From Micrasema longulum (Eukaryota; Arthropoda; Insecta; Trichoptera; Brachycentridae), in contig JAGVSM010004972.1 in assembly GCA_022494885.1 (NCBI GenBank), forward strand, positions 248,001 through 312,000: DNA of 64,000 bases, written 5' to 3'. Positions 10,741 to 22,317 of the stretch are shown piece after piece. The number at the start of each line of letters is the position of its first letter. The first letter of the stretch is position 1. Below the pieces are notes generated by a model, which saw nothing but the letters and a program-made list of their open reading frames with translations, was not told the origin of the DNA and did no database searches. Made by a program: the position numbers and the translations under genes.

Positions 10741-13700
10741 CATTTATTTTATTTAGTATGTATTATATAAAATGCAACGTAAATCATCCAGCTTAAGCAA
10801 TAAATTGAGAAAGAAAACTTTCGAAATTCCAATTTGTTGCGCAGTAGGGGTTGGCGGAAATTGCACGTCACAAACAACCAAACAGAAATCACCGATTAAG
10901 ACAATCGAATCAAACAGCATAAAACCGTATGCAAAATTAAAGATACTGCCGAATGTGAATGCAATTTTACCGGAGATTGGAATTTCACTGAGTATTTTTA
11001 TGTGCCAGAAAACCAGAGTTCGATGATCTCTCATTTATTACAGTTGTTTCAGACTCAAATTATCCAAAAAATTTAAGAAAACGAGGAACATAAAATGGCG
11101 ATTTATTGCGGTTGGAAATCCACAAAAAATTGAAGAACTGTAACGAGAATAAAGACAAAAAAAATCTCGATACAGAATTCGACATGAGACAAATTGATAT
11201 CAGTTGACTGAATACGGCTGAGAAAAACAAGACAAAACATAAAAGAAAAACGGACCTCGGTAATTGCTAAAAGTAAATCAGCACCCCAAATATTTGATTA
11301 ATCCGGTGCCCAGTTGAATCGAGTTTAACCTACAATGTTGCCGACCATTGAATAACGCGTACCGGCAAGTTGGTATAATTTAGTGTATCCTTGGTAGAAA
11401 TGCGGGTCACCGCAATGAAACGTATTATATCTCAGGTTAATGAACTATCGATGGACTTGCGGAATCGTTCGCTCTTCAAGATGCTAAATTATTGAAATTT
11501 TCTGCGAGAGAAATAATTAAAACTTTGGAAAGTATTTGGGAAATTCATGAAAGTAATTCTTCATAGCAATAGATCGATCTACATTACTAACGGATGCTAT
11601 TAACACTTCACTCGGTGCTCGAGTATTTAAAACACGGTTCTAAAACAATTATGTAATTTCCCACATTAATTAAAGTTCTTGGTTGGTGTCTTAATGGGAT
11701 AGTCAATCTAAGTCTAGATTTACTATTTACATACGTTTTAATTCATTTATATTGATTAAGATAAATAAAATAAAAAATTTAGTACTGAAATTGAACCTGA
11801 TTATTGAATTTGTATTACATGTTAATAAAATACATTGTCGATTTTTGTTAGGTGTCTATTGTTATTATCAAGAAATATTATAATAAGTTCTGATTATTGA
11901 TTATTGAATACCATGAAATACTAAACTAATGACAGGATGATCACTGCTGGTGTTACGAGCTTTCGTCGAGTCTTTTGATGGACTTTCGTATTCGTAAAAC
12001 ATTTACATATCAACATGAAATACTTCGAAATTGTCCAGTTATATGGGCAGGAAGTCCGGAGCTTCCGGCCAAGTCTGTTCAGCTCCTCAGCGGTAATACG
12101 TGATATCAATGTGTAATTTCACATGTTAATTGCTTCACCGGATGCTTCATTAGACCAACGAAATAAAATAATCACCTTCCCGTATCGTGTTATGCAAAAT
12201 CTTTTACTGAATAGAAAGTCAACTTCATAAAATTACAAAAAGAAATTGAGGAATTTCTGTAGAAAATATACAGTAGATGAAGTAGGTAAAAGGTATACTC
12301 ATTTTTGGTAGAGTAATAAAACCAACCACTCATTGATAAAAAAGAAGCATAAAAACGTTTGCGTACCTAAGATTATTATGTGAAATACCTTCTATGGGAA
12401 TATAATAAACACCTTTAAGAAGCTGGTATTGTTTTCGTGATTTTAGCCAAGTTCAAAACTTTAATTGAAGAGGTCAACAAACAGGTGGGTAACTTGGAGC
12501 ATGATCCCATCATGTGCAAGAAATTGACCTAATCCATCAATGTGAATAGAGGAAGATCGGAGAACCAAAACGGTAAACTCCGCGTGAAAGACAAACCTCT
12601 TTACTAGTTTTTTGGATGAACAACTTACCTCATAACGAAATTACAGGGTCATTTTCAACACAAATCCATGAATAGTATTTTAGTTAAATGGAAACAAATC
12701 TTCCAATTATTCAATTTGATCGCAAAGTTTTCGTTTTTTCGTGTACTAATGTGTTTTTAATAAACTCTTATGCGATCGATAGAGAATTACGTAGCATCCT
12801 AGTTTAATTTTGCATAAAAGTACCAGAAAGCTGTCGATGTACATATCGAAGTTAATCAAGATCATAATGTTCAATACTTCAATGTATTTTTTCCACCAAA
12901 AAAATCATATACGTTTTTTACGAATGCAAAAGTTATGGTGTCAGTAAAATTTCTGAGGCACACTTGATTCAATCGTGTGTTTATATTCGCTATTAAAACA
13001 CACCTTCGAAAATCATAAAATGGAAATTTCATTGTATGTATCTGATACTGAGCGATTACTTAAGAGGATTAAAATAACAGGGTGCGTTGGCAATCAAATA
13101 TCATAATCAGAAATAACTACAAAGCTCAAAAGCTCTTGCTATTAACATGTATTAAGAAAACTAAAACTGCGACAGTCATAATAAGGTCCATGATTTATGG
13201 TTATAAAATGTATCTATAAAAAATAGCTAATGAATACAAACATAGTTATTATGATAGTATCTGGCACGTGCTAAAGACCTTTCTGAATTAATTTAACTTT
13301 ACCGACAACGTGTTGCAGTAATTAAAAACTAATTGAACAAGAATTATCATAACTACCAAGCATAAGGAAAAGTTTACAAATTCAAGAAAAGTACTGTTAT
13401 AGAGGAAACAATTGCATAATAAAACCATCTTGGTTTATAAGAAAATAATAATTGAACAATTATGTAACTTACCAATATAGAAAAGAGATACTGTGATTTA
13501 GGTAAGATCAAGATATAAATCACTAACCAGGAATACAGAAAAAAACAAAGCTATACGGTAAATAAATATCTAAGTCAAATGCTCGTATTCTTCAGAATCC
13601 AACCAGGTACCCGATTACAATAGGAAGTTAACATTTAAAGATTCTTCTCATCGTTTCTTTGAATCCCTTAAAATATGCATGTGTATATTTATGTTTTTCC

Positions 13701-13974
13701 TTTTTGAAAAGGTTTTTTTTTTACATCTGAGCATGTTTTTCATTCTTTATTTTAATTCTTACTTTTTAATTACTTTAACAAAGAAAATTCTTCTTTTTAT
13801 TATTAAAATTTTTACACAACTTCCATATACACAACACAACTTATATATAACTACTATATAATATGGAAACTTTACTGGTCCATTAGTCTTACTGTGTAAA
13901 ACATAAAACTATGTAACCGTACTGAATGTTTCCTTAAATAAAAGAAAATAATACAAAATAAATTATCTTTAATT
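10741..13974. other. No gene recognised
   Basis: At 10753-11034 both strands are open for about 85-93 codons, with no family motif, so I do not call it. At 12421-12530 one frame reads IEEVNKQVGNLEHDP before a stop and continues with RGRSENQNGKLRVKDK. It resembles a decayed coding piece, possibly a LINE ORF1 or an old exon, but this is only an impression. A coding-looking run of hydrophobic residues at 13679-13861 is a consequence of T-rich sequence. Confidence 0.35.
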
Positions 13975-14165
13975 TTATCTACAAAGTAAAATTAAGTTTT
14001 CTGTATGAAAAGCAGAATATGAATACAACTTTTTCTTCTAAATATGTTCAATTATAGGTTACCGACGAAGATACTTTAAATTTTCATGCAAATATACACA
14101 TTTTCGTACAAAAATATCGGTTTTCCTTTGTAGGCAGTCGAAGATAACTCTGTTAACTGCCTATT
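13975..14165 (-). repeat. Interspersed repeat T, copy 1
   Basis: The reverse complement carries TTTTTGTACGAAAATGTG, then TATTTGCATGAAAATTTAA, TCGTCGGTAACC and TTTGTAGATAAAATT. These blocks recur in the same order at 36880-37105 and 51970-52225, both on the plus strand. The right edge carries a CTGCCTA motif next to GTTAACTC-like sequence. Class unknown; no coding capacity. Confidence 0.65.
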
Positions 14166-14393
14166 GTAATCGGGGCCCTGTTATAGTTAAATTTTTAAAA
14201 GTCGATAAAGTACGAGCGACAAAAATTGAGTGTCGCATTGCGTATCTCACATTTCTTTCTGTTTGCAATATCAAGACAGTTAAGCATAGAATAGTTAGTA
14301 CAGGAAGCTTTGTTACGGTAGCTGAGCACAGATCAGAAAGAGCATTTCGTCCCATAATAATAACACACCATAAATACATAAATGATTTGAGCA

Positions 14394-14650
14394 ATGGAGG
14401 CCGTTCGTCCTACATGCATGGGGGCCTCAGGTCAACACACGCGGGCGGGGTTTATTGGCACACGTTGTAAAGAACGTTGGATCAAGAACTCAGAACGGCG
14501 AAATACCCCATTCGGTGAGCAAAAACCATACCCGGTCTTCAAAGCAGCTGTTGCACCATATCAGTCATTGAAGGGATACGGAAGATATATTTTGGAAAAC
14601 CATTTCGAAAAAAGGCAAGACAGAATTCGTTTATGCCTAAAGTGTGAAAA
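14394..14650 (+). CDS. Candidate coding exon, unknown product
   Basis: From an ATG the frame stays open for 86 codons and then meets a possible 5' splice site, GAAAAG|GTATGA, at about 14651. The patch has higher GC than both flanks, and the predicted peptide is basic and soluble, with FIGTRCKERWIKNSERR, PFGEQKPYPVFKAAV and LKGYGRYILENHFEKR. I recognise no domain. If not spliced, the frame ends at the TGA inside the proposed donor (14655-14657). No matching acceptor exon was found in the window and no second copy was noticed. It may equally be a decayed element. Low confidence; RNA data would decide. Confidence 0.22.
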
Positions 14651-14935
14651 GGTATGAAAAAATAAAATTAAATAAAAAATGGAGGAATAAAGATTGAAAT
14701 TAACGTCATATTTAAACATAAGGTAAGAAATGTGTGCAGTCAATAGTAGTATTTTTTTTAATGTAAAACCCTCACTTATAATTTAGATTTAGGCTAATTT
14801 CAGGAAAATAATTTTTAGTTTCGTGTGCTAGTAAAATATCAAATAAATAAATATATAAATCAGACTCTACTTGGAGGACAGGAATGTGAGCAGGATTATT
14901 GACAAATATTGACAATTGACAAATATTTATCAACA

Positions 14936-15050
14936 AGATATTTCAACCGAGATGGACAATTCGAGAAGTGAATATTAATGTGAATACCTGTCCAGACATA
15001 ACCAAGGCTTTGACTTGTCACAGTGTATAACATTCACCATTCTGCCTAGA
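14936..15050 (-). repeat. M1 foldback element, degraded fragment
   Basis: The block CACAGTGTATAACATTCACC then ATTCTGCCTA is the loop region of the M1 element (compare 32340-32380 and the reverse complement at 17180-17200). The neighbouring arm is present but much diverged. Confidence 0.5.
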
Positions 15051-15138
15051 CTTACATAACTGAGATTTTTTATTTAATTAATACATCCCACAAATTAATA
15101 CTGTACCTTAAACTATTAGAATATTTAATAAAAACAAA

Positions 15139-15186
15139 AACAGTGCCCTATGCGCCCACTGGGTGCAGAAAGGGGAATGATGATGT
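15139..15186 (+). repeat. SINE family C, 3' end fragment
   Basis: CAGTGCCCTATGCGCCCACT then GGGTGCAGAAAGGGGAATGA is the 3' part of the SINE seen complete at 54091-54350 (there on the minus strand). The tRNA-like head is missing. Confidence 0.7.
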
Positions 15187-15569
15187 TTGCGAATAAAAAA
15201 AACAAATGAAATAAACCATTAAAAAAAACACAAATACGTAAGTACTATCTAATAAAATATTACGGTGATTGAAAATGAATGATATGAACTCTTGCCCTTT
15301 AATAATAAGGAATATTTTTATGTTTTTTTAATATTTACTATTTTATTTTTTAATTACTATAAAAAAGTATTTTATTTTCTCTTTCTTATGTTACACAAAA
15401 ATATTATAACTGTCTATTTATTATAAGAGCAAAAATTCATTAACATTTTCTTGTATACCTACGAACAAGCCATGCCTTTGTGGGATTTTTTTGTTTACTA
15501 TTTTTAGTATTAGTTTGTATTTCATTGCTATGTAATTATCTTTTATTTTTTGAATACATAAGAATGTAT

Positions 15570-15745
15570 ATTGTAAAAAATATTTGCGTTTATATGATTT
15601 ACCCAAATATTTAATTTTTGAGGGCCATTTTCAACGAGTTGTAAATAACTCGCGAAAATGGGAATCAATTTGAGGTAGAGTGGGATTCGAACCACAGACC
15701 TTTGGTCCGTGAGTCTGAGACACTAGCCACAGGACCATAACTCGA
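15570..15745 (-). mobile_element. tRNA-derived SINE, family B
   Basis: On the minus strand the head reads GGTCCTGTGGCTAGTGTCTC (A-box region) and GGTTCGAATCCCACT (B-box). It is followed by TTTGAGT-like sequence and AACTCGTTGAAAATGGCC, then a tail with TGGGTAAATCATATAAACGC. The plus-strand copy at 48633-48812 has the same order. The head differs from families A and C, so this is a separate SINE lineage derived from another tRNA. Not a functional tRNA. Confidence 0.8.
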
Positions 15746-15769
15746 TTCTTATAAAATAATTTAAAAAAT

Positions 15770-15917
15770 AAAATGTTAATTTACAAAAAATGTTAATATT
15801 TTACTATGTATTTTTATTGTTATTTATTATAGCTTGACATGTGCATAGCCTAAAAAGCCTTAATAAGTTTATTAATATTTAAACTAGTGTAATTTTTAAT
15901 AAATAAATAAATAAATA
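15770..15917 (+). repeat. Probable LINE 3' tail with AATA repeats
   Basis: TATAGCTTGACATGTGCATA is followed by AT-rich sequence and a terminal AATAAATAAATAAATAAATA run. Short tetranucleotide tails like this mark the 3' ends of CR1/L2-type LINEs. There is no coding part, and no second copy of the body was identified. Confidence 0.35.
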
Positions 15918-16931
15918 CAGTATTATAATACTTGTGTGTATGTAGTGCATATGCAAAAAAAAAATTTGGTGAAATTAAAAAAACATGATATGACGACTAA
16001 AAACCTTTCAATTGGGAAAGGTAAGAAATGTTTCATTTTTTATCAGAGGTCAGCGTTCCTCCAAAAATGTCTAGTACTGCCAAAATAATTCACCAAATTC
16101 TCGTGACTCACGAGGAATGACGAGCCTTGAATACCAAACAAACGCTCCCATAAGAAAACTATCGTTCCTACAAAACAATACACGAAGTGTCCTGCCGGGT
16201 GTGCTTTATAAATGAGCGTTGTTTTGCTATGCAAATGCAGAGTCATCGACCTGCTAATTCACGGATCCAATTGACCATACAGCTCAAATTATAATAGTTC
16301 ACACATAAGAATACTCAATAATTACCCGTTCAATTATCTTCCAAAACTAGTAATCTCTCTCATTATCTGTACATTACAGTAATCTGGCAGCAGCGACTGG
16401 TGTGATAAAGAATTAGATACGATGCGACGAAATTTGGAAAACAAATGGGCAAAAAGCGTAACTACAAATAAATATTTTTTACGCTTTATCAATTACAAGC
16501 TGTCTATTCCTATTGAATTTTTAAACAATAACTTTTTAATGAATACGCTTGATTTGTAAAGTTTATACAGAAGACGGTAACTGAGTGATTTAATGTTTCT
16601 CTTTAAGATAATAGATGGCATGTTAAACTCTTGACTTGCTAAATATGATTCAATTCGAATACCTGTTAGGACTACTAGACATAATGTGCCAATTCTTATT
16701 AGAAATTGCTGCCACAAATTATGTTTTTAATTCACCTAATTCCAAGATTGCACAGTCTAGGAAACCAGATCAGTTGTATTCTAATTTTTACACTAGGAAT
16801 GTGAAGTTTAAACTTGCTATTAAATAAATAGTTTAGGATTCTGACTGCTGTTTAAATATTTTTGTTAATTTGTAAAAGAGAAAAAGAAATATAAACAAGT
16901 ACATGTAAAATATATATTCTGTTAATCTTAA

Positions 16932-17290
16932 TGACTCCCGAGGGGGTAAATCCAGTCTTTTGTCTACGAGCATTTGGACAAACTCAAATATTGTAATGAA
17001 ACCAACTGGTCTGAGAAGAAGTTTAAAAATTGAAAAATTGTTTTCAAGCGTTACCTAGTATGTGAAATAATTCAGTCAGATGAATTTCTTCACAACAATT
17101 AAGGTTTCAGCTCTTTAACTTCACTAACATCAATGAATTGAAGAATTGAAGAAATATAGATGTTTCAACATAGGCAAAATGGTGAATGTTACACAGTGTG
17201 TAAAGTGGCCACTTAAACCAGTCGATGACAGGTCATAAGCCCTGTAAATGCCTAGACTTCCATATTACCTTATTTAAGGTATTCTCCATC
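16932..17290 (+). mobile_element. M1 foldback element, rearranged copy
   Basis: The copy starts with the outer end (GACTCCCGAGGGGGTAAATC, then CATTTGGACAAACTCAAA). A block around TTTTAAAAATTGAAAAATTG, which occurs inverted at 58860-58890, comes next. The central loop (CAGCTCTTTAACTTCACT, ACATAGGCAAAATGGTGAAT) and one arm (AAGTGGCCACTTAAACCAGT) complete it. Compared with 18923-19290 the left arm is replaced, so this is a partial or rearranged copy of a non-autonomous inverted-repeat element. Non-coding. Confidence 0.7.
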
Positions 17291-17734
17291 CCTGTTGTAA
17301 TTTGTTAATATATATTTATGTATTACAAGATTTTAGATTGTTATAGTTTTAATTGTTGACTTTTATTGTACTTTATTTTTTTAAAAGATTTATGATTTAA
17401 TATTAGTTTTTATTGCATTTTATTTTATAAATTGTTTTGAACCCCTGAGCTCTTAAAACGAGACAGTTTTTATTGTGCGTAGGGCAGGGCATTCGACATA
17501 TGTTGCCACAATATCAACAAATTCAGAATTTATGATTTTTGCCATATCTAATTTACTGCGTTATCTTTATTTTTTGGGTTTTTTTTTACCTAATATGTTA
17601 AGTGCAATGTATCGCAAAGTATTATAATAAAGTACAAGGTATAAAAAAACCTGTGTAATATGGATAGCCAAATTGTTTTTGTATTGTTTCATAATTTTGT
17701 AATAGAACAATGTTATGTTTAAATGTATTTTTTG
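17291..17734. other. No gene; AT-rich with possible LINE 3' sequence
   Basis: T-rich sequence without stable open frames. It could be the decayed 3' part of the LINE whose tail follows, but I cannot align it to the better copy at 26640. Confidence 0.3.
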
Positions 17735-17975
17735 TAAAAAATTGGTTACTGGATTTAGGTCGAGAAAAATCGGAAAATTTACTAAAAATAAATTCCTAAT
17801 AAATTAATATTGTATAACTGTTTAGTATATTAACAAGTATGTAGAAATGTTTTTGTTTATTTTTGCATAAAAATGTCTGTCTTAAAACAGGGTGTACCTA
17901 GTTAGGCAGACTAGACATAATCCAGAGAAATCTATTACCTAAGTGTTTATGTGGTAGATAAAGTTATTGTTATTT
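17735..17975 (+). repeat. LINE 3' untranslated tail with stem-loop, copy 1
   Basis: AAAAATTGGTTACTGGATTT near the start and the stem-loop at 17875-17911 (GTCTGTCTTA ... TTAGGCAGAC) match the LINE at 26640-27115. There the coding C-terminus is still readable. The stem here contains a G-U type pair. The CTAGACATAATCCAGAGA block follows, as in the other copy. The protein-coding part is too decayed to read. Confidence 0.65.
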
Positions 17976-18060
17976 TGGTTAAAAATCTTTGATTATTATT
18001 ATTTTTTATGCTCATGTTTATGAAAGGCATTTGTGCCGTGTACACTAATAAAATATAATA
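17976..18060 (+). repeat. Possible LINE tail with TAAAATAAA repeats
   Basis: GGCATTTGTGCC, a 4-bp stem, precedes AATAAAATATAATAAAATAA. The arrangement resembles LINE ends elsewhere in the window, but no longer match was found. Confidence 0.3.
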
Positions 18061-18167
18061 AAATAAATAACTGAAAAAAAATTTACTCGACGGTTAATTT
18101 TCAAGGAATACTTTGAAGTTAGGTTCACTTAGTTTAATAGTCCGCGTTCTCTTTAGTGCTTTTAATC

Positions 18168-18286
18168 AGTTCCGGTGCAAGAAGTACAACAGACGGCAGA
18201 CGCGGTGTTTGATCTCCTCAAATTTTAGTCAGCAAATCATAGAGCTCCGCAGTTGTAGCAGTGGCGAACGGAGACTTTATTTGCAG
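18168..18286 (+). promoter_or_regulatory. Candidate first exon: TCAGT initiator to splice donor
   Basis: TCAGT, the arthropod initiator consensus, lies at 18166-18170. About 118 bases downstream is a strong 5' splice site, TTTGCAG|GTAAGC, with the junction at 18286/18287. The intervening sequence is GC-richer than its flanks, with AGACGGCAGACGCG at about 18191-18204, and has no ATG-started frame. The likely reading is a non-coding 5' exon of a host gene or long RNA. All motifs are short and could be coincidental. Confidence 0.22.
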
Positions 18287-18922
18287 GTAAGCTGTAAAAA
18301 ATATCATATATTTGTACCTACACAGTTGGTACATAATATAATAAATGTAATATTATACTATAAATCGCAATTTTTCCTGTGGTTCAGTGTGGTACAACAA
18401 CTCTCATCTCTGAAATCAACTCAAACGACGTTCCTTCGTGATACATTATGTAGCTATATTATCTATTACTTTAATACATAACTGATATAAAAGTTTATGA
18501 AAAATAGTACAATAAATACATTCGGTATTAGATATTCTCATTACGATGTCAACTTACCGATTTGTTCTAGAAATATATATGTTCTATATATAGAGCGCCA
18601 CATGTCCTGCAATATGACCCATAAAAGTAACTATGGTCATATGTCAAAAGTATCATCTCAAAGAAAAATCGCCAATAAGAAATCGAGAATCTCAAAGTAT
18701 ATTGTGTAATCTGCAAGTTTACTCTGGGAGAACAAAACCGCCACCGGATTTAAGATGTTCAAAATATAGTAAACTTATTTGTATGCAGAAATAAGCTGGA
18801 ATAATCAGCTAGTTTTTTGGCTCACTGCTGGCGCTGGGCGCGCATTATCAATATGTTTATTTAAATTTGAAGTAAAATTCAAACGGTGGAAATGATTTAT
18901 AAGAAAAACTAATAATTACAAC

Positions 18923-19290
18923 AATGTTTGAGTAAGTCCAAATGGTTGCAGACTGGCGGGATTTCTTCCCTAGGGAGTGATTTATATTTAAATTTATTTC
19001 AACGGAGAGGGAAAATATTTTTGAGAAGAAAATATGAACGTCTAGGGCTTATAACCTGTCATTGGCTGGTTTAAGTGGCTCTTTTTTAAGTTCAGCTCTT
19101 TTACTTCACAAAAGTCAACAGATGGAAGAGTCGAGGAAATGTAGATGTTCAAACATGGGAAGAATGGTGAATATTACACAGTTAGTAAAGTGGCCACTTA
19201 AACCAGCCAATGAAAGATCATAATCCTTGTAAACGCCTAGACGTCCATGTTCCCTTCTCAAAAATGTTTTCCCTCTCTGTTGAAATAAAT
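18923..19290. mobile_element. M1 foldback element, best copy (long inverted arms)
   Basis: Left arm: TTTCAACGGAGAGGGAAAAT, GAACGTCTAGGGCTTATAAC, CTGTCATTGGCTGGTTTAAG. Right arm: its reverse complement, AAGTGGCCACTTAAACCAGC, CCTAGACGTCCATGTTCCCT, CCCTCTCTGTTGAAATAA. The arms are about 95-105 bp and enclose a loop of roughly 110 bp containing TTTACTTCACAAAAGTCAAC. Outside the left arm lies a second end motif (AGTCCAAATGGTTGCAGAC). Long arms with a non-coding loop fit a foldback-type or MITE DNA element. At least eight complete or partial copies occur in the window. Confidence 0.8.
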
Positions 19291-20143
19291 TAAAAAAAGT
19301 AATTATTTGTTTGTTTTTTTGTAAATAAAGTTACCCCAAAACATTATTATGGATAGTCAAATGTAATGGTAAGCTGCGCATAATCGCTTCTATGCACGAT
19401 TCGCCCCTGAGTTGTAGGTAATGATGGATCGTTCACAGAAGAGATTTTATGCACGATACTCGTGTATTTGCTCAGATACATAAATTGAACTAGGTATTCG
19501 TAGATCAGCACTTCTTCGTGTCGAGTATCCCCTTACTCTTGCTGCGAAAGTGGTCGTTTTTTGGACATGTTTACGACTCTTCCGAGACATCCATTCGAAT
19601 GTTCGAGAGTTTACGGTGATCTACACTTTAGGTATCCATTATGATGAAAAGAATGGGCTATCGACTCTTCCAACAGGGGAGTTTAATTAAGTTTCTCGCA
19701 ACGTTTCATTTCAAACCGTTTCAGGTTATTCACAACGAACATTTACACCAGATTACGTGCCTAACAACACATCTGAGAGAAATTAAAGTAGCAATTATAA
19801 AAAGTAAAACAGGATCAAACGAATAAAGTGCAATATTGACAAAAGAAATATCTGTCACAATACCTGTTTGTTTCCCCGAGTTGCATTGCGCTTGTTTGTA
19901 CGAACTGAATAATTAAATTAATGATAAGATCAAAGAAAGTGTATCGCAATAATTCACTTGCAGACGGAACAATCTAGATACAGAGTTATTTGCCTACTCT
20001 CAGTAGACTCGGTCTAGACGAGAACAGCCGAGCTGAGCTGAACTGGTTAGGCATGAAAAGAGTTTTGATTGTTTATACTCCTCTAAAGTAGGTCTTGATA
20101 GTGTGATTTACCTTCTGCTCTATGTTAATAAATTACAATGCAG
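19291..20143. other. No gene; moderate-GC unique sequence
   Basis: This stretch is less AT-rich than the neighbouring DNA and holds no recognised repeat. A palindrome-like cluster, GACTCGGTCTAGACGAG followed by CAGCCGAGCTGAGC, lies at 20007-20038. The 61-residue frame at 19641-19826 has no motif. The stretch directly precedes the candidate microexon at 20144. Confidence 0.4.
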
Positions 20144-20186
20144 GTGAATCGGGAAAAGCGTTGCGTATGGTTGACGGCATTGTAAG
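20144..20186 (+). CDS. Candidate 43-nt internal exon (acceptor and donor present)
   Basis: Upstream is a pyrimidine-containing tract (TTTACCTTCTGCTCTATG), a possible TTAAT branch point and the acceptor ACAATGCAG at 20135-20143. Downstream is an ideal donor, GTAAG|GTGAGT, at 20187. One of the three frames is open through the 43 bases and would encode ESGKALRMVDGIV. The base composition is more GC-rich than the flanks. It could be a small coding or cassette exon of an unseen host gene; both splice sites might also occur by chance. No homologue is recognised. Confidence 0.25.
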
Positions 20187-20639
20187 GTGAGTGTCCGTAG
20201 AAATGTTCTCCAGACATTGCGGTTAATTTCTGCACGTACACGGACTCACTGGGGGCAGATAAAATGTTTGCCTAGTATCCTTCGACAAATATTATATAAA
20301 TCATCCACTGAACAGTAAACTCTCACTATTTATTTATAAAAATAGAATAATGAACTTGTCATGCTCGGATATAAATTCTAAAGCGTAAGAAACAGCTTCT
20401 GCCATGCTCTAGTGAATTGTATTAAGGTTTCAACGCATGTTTTTTTATTACCGATAATAACATATAAGGGGCGTACCGGTATCAAAAAATAAAGGTATAA
20501 AAGGCAGAATGCCGAGTCAGCTTAATGCTTTAATCCATAACACAGTTACAAAAAAAAGATCCACTAAACAATGTAACTACATTCGAAATGAGATTGGTTT
20601 ATGTACGTATCTAGGAATTTCAATTATAAACATAACTAA
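20187..20639. other. No gene
   Basis: An imperfect inverted pair GTGAGTGTCCGT / ACACGGACTCAC lies at 20187-20249. Otherwise AT-rich and unremarkable. Confidence 0.4.
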
Positions 20640-20800
20640 GTTTATTGCAACAGAGAGGGAAAACATTTTAGAGAAGGGAATGTGGAAGTTTAGGCATTTA
20701 CAGTTTAAATTTACATTGCAACAAATTTACATCTAAATAACTCCCCAAGGAGGAAATTTAGCCTGTCTACAAACATTTGGACATACTCATAACATTTTTT
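20640..20800 (+). repeat. M1 foldback element, end fragment
   Basis: TTATTGCAACAGAGAGGGAA, ATGTGGAAGTTTAGGCATTT, then ACTCCCCAAGGAGGAAATTT and CATTTGGACATACTCATAA. This is one M1 arm followed by the outer end; the loop and the second arm are absent. Confidence 0.7.
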
Positions 20801-22317
20801 ATTAACTTAACCATTGTTCTTAATATTTGGTGATTAAAAAAAAAACGGAAATCGCGGTGTCTAACGTAGTCATATCGCGTACAAATCAAACAAAATTCTC
20901 AACGACTATTCATGAGTTTGGTATCGAAATGTTATGCGTTAATTAAATAATCATAATATTATATTCACAATTTAATAAATCGTGAAATAAAGCTTCAAAT
21001 GTAATTCATGTTGTAAAAAAAATTTAGGCGTACATAAAAATATCTGTTTCAAACATGGCTGACAAAAAGTAAGAGCAATAATTCCACTTTAAGATTCCAA
21101 ACAAAATGTATATTTCCACTTAATTATTTAGACACAATGGCGAATGCAAAAAAAATAGTAGCTTTCGTTGATCAATAAAATCTTTAGTGACAATTATTAA
21201 GTTTATCCAGTGAAAGTTTCATTTCGTTACCGAGAATTCTTTCGGCAATTTTACCGTAAAATTACTTTTACCCACTTAGTATTCAATCGGTGCATGGCAA
21301 CCTAGATTCACGTAATGCAAATTTGTTTATTTTAGTGCATTTGTATGCAATTTAGGTGTTGCTCGAGGGAGTTAGCTAATGTAACGTTGCGTTAAAATTT
21401 AGAAAATAGCCCATAATTTTAAAGCCTTTCTCTTGATTCCTAATGATTTAATAAAAAAATTAAGGATAACTATGTATTCCCTACATAGGCAATTGACCTA
21501 GCACAGCGCTGCAATGTAAATAATATATAATAAATAATGTTTTAACTTATTTCAGTGAAATATAATTAAAAAAGTAAACGTAAATTTTGTGACCAACAAA
21601 AAAGTCTAAATTTGTTAAATAAATCGATGCTAAGGGAACAAACAAGTACAATCTTATACAACTCTCAGTCAATGGAACTTTTAGCATTATGCAATATTAT
21701 AATATATTTTATAACTTCTTCTAATGTCCATTAAAACAATTAGTAAGGATGTAATGTTTAAAAATACCGCCACACAATACTACAAAACTCAAGAAAATGC
21801 ACAATTTATGTTTTTATTTATTGTACGTTTTACCAAATCAATAATAAAAAGATATACAGAGATATGAAATATAACATATTATGCCGTGTTTTAAACTGTT
21901 TTGAAATTTAAATTTTCTTATTATTTTTATTTTCTCTCTGATTTTTTTTAGTTTTTGTATATTCTTTTTTATTAAATTAAAAAAAACATGAAGAAACATA
22001 AATAAAAAAGTGCCCGGATCTTGAAATATTTATTCCTACTACCGAATGCTAAATGCTATTAAGTTCTCCAAAACGAAAGGCATTCTCAGGAGAAGTGTAC
22101 AAGTTTGGATTTTGTCTAAGAAAAGAGACCATTGCAGGAGATTGCTGGGAGATATTGCATAGATTTATATAGTACTATTAATTTTTTTGTAATATGTATC
22201 TTCAACTATTTTCTAAAATAAAATGATCCCTAAATCCCTATTAGTCTACTTGCAATCAATCTAAGTTACTAAATTTCACATGTGATATTATACTGTTACT
22301 AATTCATTCTCATAGTG
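20801..22317. other. AT-rich stretch without gene
   Basis: No gene or structured repeat. The segment 22015-22170 (GTGCCCGGATCTTGAAATAT, AAAACGAAAGGCATTCTCAG) has a more balanced composition. It might be a decayed retroelement, but no frame is convincing. Confidence 0.4.

Noticed and set aside
10753..11034. Frames open on both strands for 84-93 codons
   Set aside because: No domain, no splice context on either strand and no second copy; double-open regions arise by chance in such composition.
12421..12612. Coding-looking stretch IEEVNKQVGNLEHDP ... RGRSENQNGKLRVKDK
   Set aside because: It contains a stop, has no recognised domain and no second copy; noted only as a possible decayed fragment.
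18113..18481. 122-codon plus-strand frame
   Set aside because: It has no ATG at the start and reads straight through a strong splice donor into AT-rich sequence; only a possible non-coding first exon is kept.
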